A DNA stretch of 64,000 nucleotides from Carya illinoinensis. Taxonomy: Eukaryota > Streptophyta > Magnoliopsida > Fagales > Juglandaceae. Below, one piece after another: positions 51,078 through 63,339 of this stretch. The notes below the pieces were generated by a model, which saw nothing but the letters and a program-made list of their open reading frames with translations, was not told where the DNA came from and did not search any database. The stretch covers positions 9,475,501-9,539,500 of the forward strand of contig NC_056766.1 of assembly GCF_018687715.1 (NCBI RefSeq), given 5' to 3'. The stretch's first letter is position 1. Every line of letters begins with the position of its first letter. Made by a program: the position numbers and the translations under genes.

Positions 51078-52017
51078 TCCAGTAGCATGGTGCAAGCCGG
51101 GTGCACCTATGAGCGCTTCCTAGCGCATAGGACTCCACACTTCACTGGAGAAGAGGATCCACTTCAAGCTGGAAAATGGATCAAAGACCTCGAGAGAACA
51201 TTTGAGGTGTGTGGATGCACCGAGGCGCAACAGGTACTCTACGCCAGCTATCTCTTGCAAGGTACCGCTTCTGATTGGTGGGATACCAAGAGGGTGATGC
51301 TGGAATTAGAATTGGGATCTTTCGCTGCGGTGACTTGGCAGTGCTTCAAGAAGGAATTTAATGACCGCTTCTTTCCCGCATCGGTAAGGAAGCAAAAGGC
51401 GAGAGAGTTCTCAGATTTGGTCCAAGGGGGCGCGACGGTGGAACAGTACGCCCGGAGATTCATAGAACTTGGGCGATTTGCTCCTCACCTTATCGCCACA
51501 GAGGAGATGCGAGCTGATCATTTTCAGGAGGGACTACGCCCTGATATACGCCGTATGGTGGTCAGCCATCGGATATCCACTTTTCAGGAATTAGTGGATG
51601 TGGCCACCCTAGTGGAACGAGAAAATAATCTGAGTATGGGTTCCCCTCCAGGGCATAAGAGGCGGAGTTTTTCTGGTGAAGGAAGCAGTTCGGGTTCGCC
51701 TCAGAAATTTGTTCAGCGGACCGGGACTCGACCGCAAGCATCCTCAAGTGTTCGCATGGGAGGACGTGTGCCTGTTTGCGGAGTTTGTAATAGAGCCCAT
51801 GTGGGTGAGTGCCCTTCTGGTGGGGCTCGATGCTATAATTGTGGCCAGCAGGGTCACTTTGCCCGAGAATGTCCAAGAACAGTTCAAGGAAGCCGTGGAG
51901 GTAGACGCGGTGGAAGAACAAACCTGAGACAAATAGTGCAAGCCCGGGTTTATGCTGTCACACCCGGAGAGGTGGATGATGAGGCGCCAGCGACCCATGA
52001 TGCTGGAGCAATTACAG

Positions 52018-52116
52018 GTATGGATTACTTTAATTTTAAGTTGGATTTAATTTTTGGTGTATTTGGTTTCTTCTTTGTTTTTTTTTGGATTTCATGGGTT
52101 GATGTGTTTGGTTCAG
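52018..52116 (+). other. Possible spliceosomal intron (99 nt, frame-neutral) at the gag-protease junction
   Basis: The segment starts ACAG|GTATGG, has a T-rich 3' half (ttcttctttgttttttttt) and ends TTGGTTCAG|GAAG, matching plant intron signals. Read through, it gives a strongly hydrophobic stretch ([15 protein letters not shown]) unlike a soluble polyprotein. Because 99 is a multiple of three and it has no stop, both the spliced and unspliced forms stay in frame. Splicing is inferred from sequence only. Confidence 0.6.
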
Positions 52117-55100
52117 GAAGAGTCCGTTTGTATGAGTTTTATGCTTGTACTTTGTTTGATTCCGGTGCGTCGCAGTCATTTGTATCTTCCACGTTTACAC
52201 GGGTGTGTAATTTGGTCACGGAACCGTTGCCGAAGGCTATGGTAGTGGCTCTACCCGATGGTGAAATGGTGTGGTGTTCCAAGGTTGCTTTGGGATGCCC
52301 GTTAAATTTTGAGGGAAGGTTCTTGGATGTTGATTTGGTGGTATTCAAGCTGTTGGGTTTTGATATCATCCTCAGAATGGATTGGCTATACCGATATTCT
52401 GCTAATATTAATTGCAGAAGTCGGATAATTAGCTTTCAGCTTCCAGATGGTGATTGTCTGGAATTTGCGGGGAGTAAATTAAAAGAAAAGCCGATAATTA
52501 TATCGGCAATTCAAGCAAGAAGAGAGATTGCATGGGGAGCGGATGCATTCTTGGTTCAGATGGTGTCCACGCCGTCTGAAGAGAAGTCGTTGGCAGACAT
52601 TCCAGTTGTGGAAGAATTCCCCGATGTGTTTGTGGATGACTTGCCCGGACTACCCCCTGTTCGGGAAATGGAGTTTGTTATAGACTTGGAACCTGGAGCG
52701 GCTCCTGTGCATAAAGCTCCTTATCGCATGGCACCGGCTAAATTAAAAGAGTTGAAGACTCAGTTGCAAGAGCTGGTAGAGAAGGGATTTATTCAGCCTA
52801 GTACGTCACCGTGGGGTGCACCAGTTTTATTTGTTAAAAAGAAAGATGGAACCCTCCGTATGTGCATTGATTATCGGGAATTGAACAAGGTGACTATAAA
52901 AAATAAATATCCTCTTCTGTGGATAGATGATTTATTTGATCAGCTTCAAGGAGCAGCCGTGTTCTCTAAAATTGATTTGAGGTCGGGATACTATCAGCTG
53001 AGGATCAGAGACAAGGATGTGCCTAAAACTGCCTTCAAGTCGAGGTATGGGCATTATGAATTTAAGGTGATGCCGTTTGGATTAGCTAATGCCCCTGCTG
53101 CTTTCATGGATTTAATAAATCGAGTGTTTCAACCTTATCTGGATTCCTTTGTGGTAGTATTTATTGATGATATTCTGATTTATTCCCGAGATGTTGAAGA
53201 GCATGTGTATCATCTTCGTCTGGTACTTGGGAAATTGAGAGAACACCGGTTGTACGCCAAGCTCAGCAAGTGTGAATTCTGGTTGGAAGAAGTTAAATTT
53301 TTTGGGCATGTAATTTCCCGAGACGGAGTGGCTGTTGATCCTAGTAAGGTAGAAGCCATTTTGTCATGGCAGCGCCCGACTACAGTGCGCGAGATCCGGA
53401 GTTTCTTGGGGCTCGCCGGGTACTACCGAAGATTTGTAGAGGCTTTTGCTCGCCTATCCGGACCTCTCACAGCTTTGACTCAGAAGAATACAGAATTTGT
53501 TTGGTCAGAAAAATGTGAGAGAAGCTTCCAAGAATTAAAAAACAGGTTGACGACTGCACCAGTGTTAGCGCTCCCAGAACCGCATAAGCCATTCGTAGTC
53601 TTCAGTGATGTGTCTAAGTTTGGTTTGGGTTGTGTCCTTATGCAGGAAGGACGGGTTGTTGCCTATGCATCTCGTCAGCTAAAGGACCATGAAAAGAATT
53701 ATCCGACGCACGATCTAGAATTGGCTGCGATTGTTTTTGCTCTCAAGATCTGGCGGCACTTCTTGTATGGGGAAGCTTGCGAGGTATTTACTGATCACAA
53801 GAGCTTGAAGCATTTGTTTTCCTAGAAAAATCTGAATATGAGGTAGAGGCGATGGCTGGAGCTAATCAGTGACTATCAGTGTGAGATCAAGTACCATCCA
53901 GGGAAGGCTAACATAGTTGCTGATGCTTTGAGCCGTAAGTCACACTTGGAGGATGAAGTCGAGCCGTCAGAGTTGGATTCGTTGCTTTGTGGGATGAGAA
54001 GGCTCCTTATAGAGAGTTCGCAGCAAGAAGAGATATTATCTTCAGTTCTTGATATTCGAGTAACTGATTTTGAAGAATTGAAGACTCTCCAAAGGAAGGA
54101 TCCGAAGCTGCTGAACATCAGGAAAAGAGTCAGAAAATCTCGAGGGCCGTTGCATTATAGCATGGATAACGATGGGATACTTCGGTTCCGAGATCGCAGA
54201 GTGGTCCCTAAAGACTCAGAATTCAAAGAACGGATCATGGCAGAAGCTCATGCGGCCCTTTATTCAGTTCATCCCGGCAGTACAAAGATGTACCGGGACT
54301 TGAAGAAAAGTTACTGGTGGGATGAAATGAAGAAGGATATTGCCTTGTATGTTGAGAAATGCCACACATGCCGTCAAGTGAAGGCCGAGCATCAAAGACC
54401 TGCAGGTATGCTCCAACCCCTCCCTATTCCCGAGTGGAAATGGGATGACATCACGATGGACTTTGTAGTGGGTTTGCCGAGAACGCCTAGTGGGAAAAGT
54501 TCTTTTTGGGTGATTGTTGACCGATTAACGAAAAGTGCTCATTTTCTGCCTGTTAATAACACCGACTCTTTGGGTAAGTTGACCCGCTTGTATGTCAAGG
54601 AGATAGTGCGGCTACACGGCATACCAAAGAGTATAGTGTCGGATCGAGACCCGAGGTTCACGTCTAAGTTCTGGAAGAGTTTGCAGGCAGCTTTGGGTAC
54701 TAAGTTGAAGTTCAGTACTGCATATCACCCGCAGACAGATGGCCAGTCAGAGCGCACCATTCAGACCCTTGAAGACATGTTGCGAGCATGTGTCATGGAA
54801 TTTCAAGGGAGTTGGAAAAACTATTTGCCGCTCATCGAGTTTGCTTATAATAACAGCTTCCATGCGACCATTCAGTTGGCTCCCTATGAAGCTCTTTATG
54901 GGAGAAAGTGCAGGTCGCCCTTGTGTTGGGATGAAGTCGGGGAGAGTAGGATAATTGGACCCGAAATAATTCAAGAGATGCAAAGCCAAGTCCGGATCAT
55001 CAGAGATAAAATGGCGGCAGCTCAGAGTCACCAGAAAAGTTACGCTGATACTAGGAGGAGAGAGTTATCTTTTGAAGTTGGTGATTAAGTTTATCTCAAA

Positions 55101-55606
55101 GTCTCTCCCATGAGAGGTGTTAAGCGTTTTAGTAAGAAGAGGAAGTTGGATCCAAGGTATGTCGGACCTTTTCAGATTCTGGAGAAGGTAGGGTCCGTCG
55201 CCTATAGAGTTGCTTTGCCAGGATATTTTGGGGATGTTCATAATGTCTTCCACGTATCATCCCTGAAGAAGAGTTTTGGACAGCAAGAGCCACGCTTCGT
55301 TGACCCAGAGGGTATTCAGTTGCAACCGGATCTCACTTATGAAGTTGTTCCATCACAGATCATGGATTGGAAGGAGCAACAGTTGAGGTCCAAGGCGATA
55401 CCTTTGCTTAAAGTGGCTTGGGGAGATCCGTTAGCTCAAGACTTCTCTTGGGAGCGAGTAGCGGACATGAGGGAGCAGTACCCATACTTGTTTGAATAAT
55501 GAAGGTATGTATCATAATCTTAGTCACAGATGGTTTGTGTGTTTTTATGTGGCTTTTTAAGTTGGTGGTTGATCTTGCAAATTTCGAGGATGAAATTTGT
55601 TTTTAC

Positions 55607-55617
55607 GGGGGGGAGGA
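55607..55617 (+). other. Polypurine tract
   Basis: An 11-base purine run, GGGGGGGAGGA, directly abuts the 3' LTR start; this is the expected plus-strand primer position. Confidence 0.95.
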
Positions 55618-57671
55618 TGTGATGACCCGCTTTCACGTGTATTTTCACTGAAATGGTTGTTTTTATTTTAATTAATATATTAGTTTAGTATTTTAATTTA
55701 TTGCGTTTTAAAATTGTTTTTTTTATTTAATTGATGTTGTGTTTTATTTCTTTTAGTTTTTTTCCTTTTTACGGTTTTTAAATCTCGTTGTGGCGGTCTA
55801 GTTTTGTTTCCCTACGCCTCTTTTCCTTTTTTTCCTTTTTCCTTTTTCTCTTTTTCTTCTTTCTTTTCTTTTTTTTTTCTTTCTTCCCCTTTCCCCGCGT
55901 CGACCCCGTCCCTCTCTCTCTCTTCCTCTCCACGCCGGAACTCCTTCCCGCCCTCGAACTGCCGCCGTCCGGCCACCGTGCGGCACACCGCCCCCACCGG
56001 TCGACTCCCCTCCCTCCGGCGCACCTCACCACCAATTTCCAGCCCCATCCGGCCGGCCGTTTGGCCAGAAAACCCCTTTAAAGCCTGCACGGTTTTTAGC
56101 TCGATCCGCCGCCGTCGCTCCACCTCCAGCCACCATTTCTTCACCACTTCATCACCGGTCCCTTGCCGTCCTAACCCACCTATTTTCGGCCTCCAACGAC
56201 CACCGGAACAGCTCCCACGAGCTAGCTTTCCTTTTTGGGAAATCCGGCCTCTCTCCGGCGTTTTCGCCGCCACCCACAGCCAACCACCACTTCCAATAGC
56301 TTCACAATCATCCTTAGATCATTCCCCATCGATCCCAAGCCCTGGTTTGTCCCCATTCAAAAGTGGGTATTTCACAACCCACGGTCACAGTGATTTTTCA
56401 CTGTAACGTTGCTTTTTCTCCGCCGTTTGCAACGCCGGGTGTTTTCTAAAATTACCGTATAGCGCTGTAAGTATTTTCCAAACCCTATTTTCAGATTTAA
56501 ATATATATCGCTCATTCAATTTATTTTATCTGCTGGTTGGTTGATTCCGGACTGAGTCCGAGGAGTTCGGGGGTCGGATGGATGGAGGACGGAGTTGCTT
56601 GATTTATTGTATTATGGTTGGTTGTTTGTTTTGTGCATTGATAATTGCATTTGCATGGTGCATGCACGTGTATTTTATTTTATTTGAGAAATCCTATTTT
56701 GTTGGCGTGAATGGGTGTTCGGGTGCGTGTGTCTCACGAGCCCAAGCCGGGATGAGTTATTATCTCGGTGGAGCTCCTCTGGTCACTCGGGAGTGGATAA
56801 TACTGAGTGACGTCCCCTGAGTTGTCGCTGGGTGACGACGGGAGCGGGGCTAGAGGATGGCTCGGCCAGGTACGCGCTGGGCGCGAGTCTGGGCATCGCT
56901 CTACTCACCGACTCCGTGGCCCTTCGATGGCGAGGGCTAGAGGATGGCCTGGCCAGGTACGCGCGGGGCGCGAGTCTGGGCATCGCTCGTTTAGGTGTCA
57001 CATGCGTAGTCGTTACCTGCGATGTGGCACAGAGCCAGGGTGTGCGGATGATCCCTAGGGGAGATCATGGTGCATGCATAACTGGATTGTTTTTATGGTT
57101 TTCGGATGTGGGCCATTTTCTGGGAAAATGGTGGTTTGGGCTATTATCTGGGATAATGGCAAGACTTGGTTTTGAGGATATGTTTTTATGGGCCAAATGG
57201 GTTTTTGGCGTGCGTGGTAAAAATGTGGTTTTGCGGGACATGTGCATTGGCTTTTCTTGCATCCATGTTGCTTGAGTTCTATGTGTTTTTATCTGGTGGT
57301 GTTTGGGTTTTACTTACCTACGGTACCATTTTTGGTTCCGTAGCTTTTGGTGCAGAGTTCGAGGATGAGGAGGAGGAGGCTGAGCCCGAGGATGCTGCTC
57401 CGCCGGGTTGCTGATGTTATGCTTTGTATGTGATATTATATTATATGCGTGTTTTGTAATATTTTATTTATGTACGTTTTGGAATAGCTTTGTATTAAAC
57501 AAGAAAAATTCTGATACTTAGTTATTGACTTGCTTTTCGCTGCGTATTTCTCGTGCACATTGTTGCTTTTGCACACACTTGGCACACGTTGTTAGGGTGG
57601 TGACCCGGGATGTCATCATCCGGACGTCTCGATTTTCCCGTGTCCGTGCGTGGGGATTTGGGGGCGTCACA
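55618..57671 (+). repeat. 3' LTR of the chromovirus
   Basis: Begins TGTGATGACC and ends GGCGTCACA. It shares the 87-bp duplication, the hairpin pair (57113-57131; 57140-57160, the second with one stem mismatch) and the acidic-ended frame (57166-57414) with the 5' LTR. It lacks about 32 bp present in both the 5' LTR and the solo LTR, and TTTCCC sits at the junction. Confidence 0.97.
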
Positions 57672-57676
57672 CAATA

Positions 57677-58243
57677 GAAGACGTTGGACCCAGAGGAGTT
57701 CTTCAACGGCAACGCTGGAGTGTCTTCTCTCAAAAACTTCCGTCCCTCTTGCGAAGACCCAATATGGAAATTAAATTCTCATCCGTGTGGCATACCTCTC
57801 TTGAAAATTAAAGGAATTATTTTTTCTCCTGTCCTGTGCAGCGTGCAAAAACCAAAAAGCAGGTCTCGTGGGGCTTGCAAAAACCAAAGACCTCCTTCGT
57901 CAAAGACCCAATAAACTCGAGCCCACCCACTTTTCCTTTTACTTTTATATTTTTCAAGCCACATGCTTCATCTATTTATATAAAAAAAATAAAAATTAGA
58001 AAAAATAAAAATGAAGAATAAAATATCGAAGATGTGTTATGCATGTGAAAAAAATATATAATCCAATTAAATCACAAGTTATAAAATTATGCATAAACCA
58101 TTCTATTAATCAATTTAAATCACAACTTAGATTTATACATCTTAACTATTTTTTCATCTAAAATCAATAATAATGTAATAAAATAAATAAAATATACTGA
58201 TTCTAAATGTATAAAATATATAATATTTCAGATCAATCACCCA
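57677..58243. repeat. Truncated copy of an LTR-like repeat also present at 63 kb
   Basis: From about 57,960 it aligns with 63,060-63,325: shared 'caattaaat', 'ttataaaatta.gcataaac', 'atcacaact', 'ttttttcatctaaaa.taataataatgt' and 'taatatttca..tcaat'. The chromovirus inserted at its left side. The part 57,677-57,950 has no recognised match. Confidence 0.6.
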
Positions 58244-59501
58244 CAACTAGTGTTTTGCTAATCCTTAAGTAAAATAGTAAAAATTAGTTGAGATGAACAT
58301 TACATAAAAATTGAAATCCAAACAAAAGCAATCAAACATAATTCTGAATTCTCACAAAAGGTGATCCATGACTACTAAACAACAGGAGCTATACCCACAA
58401 AGACTATCTCAACAATCATTCACGTACAATTGAGGAAAATGTCTCAGAATTTAGATGTGTGTAGCTACACGGTTGTGTGTTTCTCATTACTAGCCATGAT
58501 TTGTTATAGGATTTTTCAACATTAAGATTAATAATTGTTGATTCTAACTACCTCAAAGCCCAAAGGACTAGCAGCTTTCACACCAATTCTGTTTAAAGGT
58601 TAAACACTCAATTCCCAAATTTAGGTAACTATTTCTAATCCTTTACTTAAGAAAGTTCACTAGGTTGCCTTTATCTTCTTCTTCTTCTTCTTTCTCTCGA
58701 TTCTTTTTGAATCATTTTTTTTTCTTCTTTTTTTCTTTCATTTTTTTTTCTTCTTCTTTTTCTTTTTCAACATAGCTCGGTAGTCATGCAGTTTACTTTT
58801 CCCGTGTTAAATCAGTGAACAGTAAATGATGAACACTACAAGTGTAAGCATGTGCAAAATGTCCTTCAAACTTTTCCCTTCGTTCTATATATAATCTTAC
58901 CAAGTCTCATCTCAATAAATATAGCAGCTTAGCGTTTCAAACCATATATCAACAAAATATGATACATCAGAATCATGCTCTATGCTCAGGCTTGAAAATA
59001 AATCTTCACAAAATAATTCTGCTCAACCACTCCACCAAGGTGCTCATAGTTCACAAAATACTAGAAATAAAGTGCATGTGAATCATATATGTATCAATGC
59101 ACATCACATTAATACAATTGTTTTTTTAATCTGTGCACACATGCTACCCCCAACTAGTGAGAGACATGATCCTCAATTAATCGAACGAAAGAAAACAAAG
59201 TGAATAAGAATAAGTAAGCAACACAGACAACCAATCATGTGATATAAAATGAAAGCAAAACAACAAATATAAATAAAAGATAAAATGCAATTAAAGAAAG
59301 TTGTAAAAGGAAGAAATAAATAAATCAAAATCAAAAAACTTCCCCGGGGTCTTGCACAAGCAAGATCTATTCGTTTGGATCGAAAGCAGTCATAAATGGC
59401 TTTAGACGTTGTCAATTGACAGTGAAACTATTCACATTCTTCGGATTGACAATGCCTACCACCCCGTGAAGATGAACCTCCTTTATAATGTATAGCCCAC
59501 T
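58244..59501 (-). other. Noncoding region downstream of the Athila-type integrase
   Basis: On the minus strand this follows the integrase remnant and probably holds 3' noncoding or LTR sequence of that element. A pyrimidine-rich zone lies at about 58,673-58,770. No gene is recognised. Confidence 0.4.
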
Positions 59502-61238
59502 CTATCGGGATTTCAGCTTTTCAGGAAAAAGATGTAGTCTAGAATTATAGAGGAGCACTTTTTGATCAGGGATAAGATGTTTATCATGGATCTTCTTGTC
59601 ATGCAGACCTTCATTCGCTCCTTTGCCAAGTGAGAATTTTTGTAGGCCTCCCTTCCTTACTTCATCAAGTTCTAAAATTTGCAAATTTCTTAAATCTTTG
59701 GCTTCATCAAGTGAAAAGTTAATTTGTTTAATAGCCCATAAAGCACGATGCTGAATCTTAACAGTTAAATGACAATCCCGATCATAAACCAATCTATAAG
59801 GTGACATCTCTAAGTTAGTAATGAATGCAGTCCTATTAGCTTAGAGAGCATTAACCAGTTTTTCAAGCCAGTCCTTTCGAGTGGGACGAACTGTTTTTTC
59901 AAGAATAATTTTGATATCTATATTGGCCAACTCAGCTTGACCATTAGTTTGGGGGTGATATGGAGTAGAGACTTTGTGGGTCACTCCATATTTCTACATA
60001 AATTTTTGAAAATGTTTGTTATAAAAATGTGAACCCTCATTACTAATGATCGCCTTGGGCATGCTAAAACGTGCAAATAATTCTTTTAAGAAACGGATAA
60101 CAACCTTATGATCATTTGTTTTACAAGGTATGGTCTCTACCCATTTTGAAACATAATCCACAACAACTAAAATGTAAGAATTTTCAAATGAATTTGAGAA
60201 TGGTCCCATAAAGTCAATCCCCCAACAATCAAATATTTCAAGTGTAAGAATAGGGGAAAGGGACATCATGTTACATGCTGTGATTTTTTCAAGTTCTGAC
60301 AAGGCTCACATGCCTTGCAAAAAGACTCCACATCTCTAAAAATAGTAGGCCAGTAGAGTCCACTTTGCAAAATTTTGGAAATAGCTTTCTTAGCTGCAAA
60401 ATAGCCTCCACAAGCCCCAGTATGGCAAAAGTGAAAAACAAAGGTAAACTCATTATTAGGAATACATCGACACACCAATTAATCAACACAATACTTAAAA
60501 CAATAAGGAGTGTTGAAGTAATAAAATCGTACCTTTGCAAGGAATTTACGCTTGTCCTGAGCTGTCTAGTGCTTCAGCATCCAGTCAGTGACAAGGTAAT
60601 TCACAATGTCTGCGAACCATAGAGGGCGCGACGTTGCAAAAATATGCTCATCAGGAAAATCTTCATTCAAGGGAGGAATGGATGTAGACACATCAGGTAG
60701 CTGCAGTCGTGACAAGTGATCGGCTACCACATTCTCGACTCCCTTCTTATCCCAAATAATGATGTCAAATTTTTGGAGCAAAAGAATCCAATGAATCAAC
60801 CTGGGTTTAGCATCTTTCTTTGCCAACAAATACTTAAGAGCAGAAATATGGTCAGTAAAAATGATAACATGAGACCCAATAATATAAGAACAAAATTTAT
60901 CTAAGGCAAACACAGCAGCTAATAACTCCTTTTCAGTGGTGGTGTAATTTTTTCGTGCATCATTCAAAGTACAACTTGCATAATAAATTACTGAAAACTT
61001 ATTATCCACTCTTTGGCCAAGAATGGCACTAAGAGCGAAATCATTAACGTCTGTCATAATCTCAAACGGTAAGTTGAATCGAGGAGTTTGCATAATAGAT
61101 GCAACTATTATGTGTTCCTTCAGGGTCTCAAAAGCATGTTGGCACACATCAATCCAAACAAAAGTAGTATTATTCTGCAACAAAGTACACAATGGTTTTG
61201 CAATACTACTAAAGCCTTGAATGAAATGTCGATAGAAG
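59502..61238 (-). pseudogene. Athila-type Ty3/gypsy pol remnant: RNase H and integrase
   Basis: Minus-strand order: RNase H ([49 protein letters not shown]), the integrase zinc region ([12 protein letters not shown]) and core (GIDFMGPF.., [11 protein letters not shown]), then the C-terminal part MSPYRLVYDRDCHL. The KKDAKPRLI and [13 protein letters not shown] blocks are typical of Athila. Stops and shifts occur near 60,570, 60,300, 59,995 and 59,840. The second catalytic Asp of the integrase is replaced (IISNEGSHF), so it would be inactive even if translated. Confidence 0.85.
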
Positions 61239-63334
61239 ATGTTGCGCCTAGACTCTGACTCAACTAATGAACCAAAAATTTAGTACAGTTTTACCTGCAA
61301 GTATACAATTATTGTAGTACCTCACAGGATCAAATCCACAGGGATTGACTTATGTGATAAAGAAAATAAATTCAAACAAATGAAAAGAAAATACTAAAAG
61401 AAACGTGCGCTCGAATATAAAATAAAATTACTAAGATGATAATTTTTTAAAATAACTTAATAAAACTAGAATAAAAAAAATGAATTGATATGGAGAAAGG
61501 CTAAGGTTTTGAGGTTTCGTCTAATAACTTAGAATATTGTTTCCGATTGATTTACTTCAATTAAACTAGAATAATGATTCTGTTTAATTGAAAATTTTAG
61601 CATTTAAGGTTAAGAAAAAATAATCACTAATGATTAAGCAAGAGTGATTGATGATTAAAACATTTATAAATCTATTTGACTATCACAGGGATTCTTCAAC
61701 CATTTACTATATTCAAAAATCACAATGAATCAAGATAAATATATAGATAATCAAAATATCCAATAATAAAATCCTTCAATCGGTCAAGCTTATAATAGAA
61801 ATTCCAATGTCAATCCGAGAACAATATCGAAATCATTAAACTTCACCTCTAACCTTAGTATGAAAATTTAGCCAACCATTTTCATCACAAGTGCTGTAGA
61901 AATTAAATAAACAGTTTACATGATAATACAAAAATTAAATACAAGAAAATAACTACAATAAAGTAAAAGTGGAGAGAAGATTGAGCTAAAAAATAACTCC
62001 CCAAATGAAGTGCATTCAAATGTGGGTCCCTGTGTTAGACGATCAAGTTTCTCTCGTCAGCCTTTTTTTTTTTTTTTTTTTCCCTGAAGTCCTTTTTTTT
62101 TTTTTTTTTTCCGGTCAGCATGATCCCCTCCTACCAAACCAGTCCCAGTTCCGTGTATTGTTCAACCAAGAAAAACTCTTCACGTCCTTCAGCCTCTTTT
62201 ATGTCCACTTTAAAAGAAAATGAACACTTGCATTTGGCAGTCTGCAGCTGCTCTGTTTCTTTCCTCTATAATAGAACCGAAATTCCAGCTCTCTCACCCG
62301 AATGAAAAAGAAACAACACACTCCTCTTTCCTCTCTTTTTTCGTTTCTGTTCACATCCAGAGCCCCCCCAGGTGCTCAGTTTGCTTCTTCCGTCTCACTC
62401 TCCCTCAAACAAAAATTATCACTCCCTCTTGGTCCCCAATGAAAAGATAAACGCTCCCTCCTAAACATCCATCTCTGTGTGTTTTCTTTTCTTCGTACCT
62501 TCTATTTTTTCCTTTTTGTTTTCCCTTCTATATTTTTCTTCAGTCCCCATTTCTCTCCATCAATAATAACACTACTTATCTCTGCTGAGTCCCCTCGTTT
62601 TCACGTCGAGAACCAGAAGGATTTTTTTCTCCTTCTTTTTTTCGTAAAACCAGTCTCTCTCCTCAATGATAACCCTCCTTCACATAAGTCCTTGTTTTTA
62701 AATCCAAAGTCAGAATGGGAGAGTGTCTTTTTCTTTTTATTTGATCTCCTTGCCCTCAGCCTCCTTTCATTTTCGTAAACCCTTTCTTTTTCTGTCTACT
62801 AAAAACTATTTTCTTCTTTACGTAAAACCCACTTTCAACTTGCCTTCGTGATTTTTGTTCAAACCATAACTCAAGACCGCATGCATCTATGAACAACCAA
62901 AGTATGAAAGTCAACACCGAAAGTTATTTAACGTTCAAAGTCATCTTCATTTTGTGTACTTTTCAGCTGCCCAAGTCCACCGCTTCCTTCCTTATATTCA
63001 TTCCTCTCAATTAGCATGCACTTTTGGTCAAAAGTTCCAACTGGATCCCATGTGAATTTTATTTAAGCTAAAAATAAGTAGATAAAAATAACACTCAAAA
63101 ATAAATTAAAATGAAAAATAGATTATCAAAAATATGTTATATATATGAGGAAATATTGTCCAATTAAATTATAGTTATAAAATTAAGCATAAACATGGTA
63201 TCAATCAATTAAAAATCACAACTCGTATTTATGCTTATTAACCATTTTTTCATCTAAAACTAATAATAATGTCACGAAATAATTAAAATACATTGGTTTT
63301 AAATATATAAAATATGTAATATTTCAACTCAATA
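61239..63334. mobile_element. 2.1-kb LTR-like insertion splitting the Athila pol
   Basis: It interrupts the conserved join between RT (FLDHVAF on the right side) and FYRHFI (left side) of the Athila frame. AGAAG occurs at 61234-61238 and 63335-63339, a plausible 5-bp target duplication. The left edge reads (A)TGTTGCGCC and the right edge CTCAATA, an imperfect TG..CA. No long conserved ORF is present; there is T-rich sequence at 62,063-62,111 and a pyrimidine-rich leader to 62,800. A solo LTR or a large noncoding element is the likely explanation. Confidence 0.7.
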
Positions 63335-63339
63335 AGAAG

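Larger units (their letters stand above)
50808..55499 (+). pseudogene. Chromovirus Gag-Pol polyprotein, one frame with three nonsense codons
   Basis: A single frame of 1,564 codons including the stop. Residue positions count from ATG 50808. Gag: a Pro/Trp/Gly-rich repeat at about 38-88, retrotransposon gag core about 120-260, CCHC knuckle [14 protein letters not shown] at about 342-355. Protease: [10 protein letters not shown] near 450-458. [11 protein letters not shown] near 685, FIDDILIYS near 786. RNase H: starts near 925 ([11 protein letters not shown]). Integrase: HHCC zinc region 54,270-54,400, core with DFVVGLP, SDRDPRF and GQSERT, so the catalytic D, D and E residues are present. C-terminus: chromodomain-like, ending YPYLFE. 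Stops: TAG 53823-53825, TAG 53844-53846 (both in RNase H), TAA 55086-55088 (between integrase and chromodomain). An intron-like 99-nt insert lies at 52018-52116. Confidence 0.95.
48420..57671 (+). mobile_element. Full-length Ty3/gypsy chromovirus (Tekay/Del type), 9,252 bp
   Basis: Two near-identical LTRs (2,094 and 2,054 bp) with TGTGATGACC..GTCACA ends, a tRNA-iMet primer-binding site, a polypurine tract, and a gag-protease-RT-RNaseH-integrase-chromodomain frame. A perfect 5-bp duplication CAATA flanks it (48415-48419 and 57672-57676). Domain order and the C-terminal chromodomain-like block (EVVPSQIMDWKEQQLRSKAIPLLKVAW, partly quoted) place it among Tekay/Del chromoviruses. Three nonsense codons interrupt the frame, so it is not autonomous as sequenced. 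Confidence 0.97.

Noticed and set aside
45820..57671. Solo LTR plus full element read as one large three-LTR element
   Set aside because: Each has its own perfect TSD (ATTTA and CAATA) and 403 bp of unrelated DNA lies between, so they are separate insertions.
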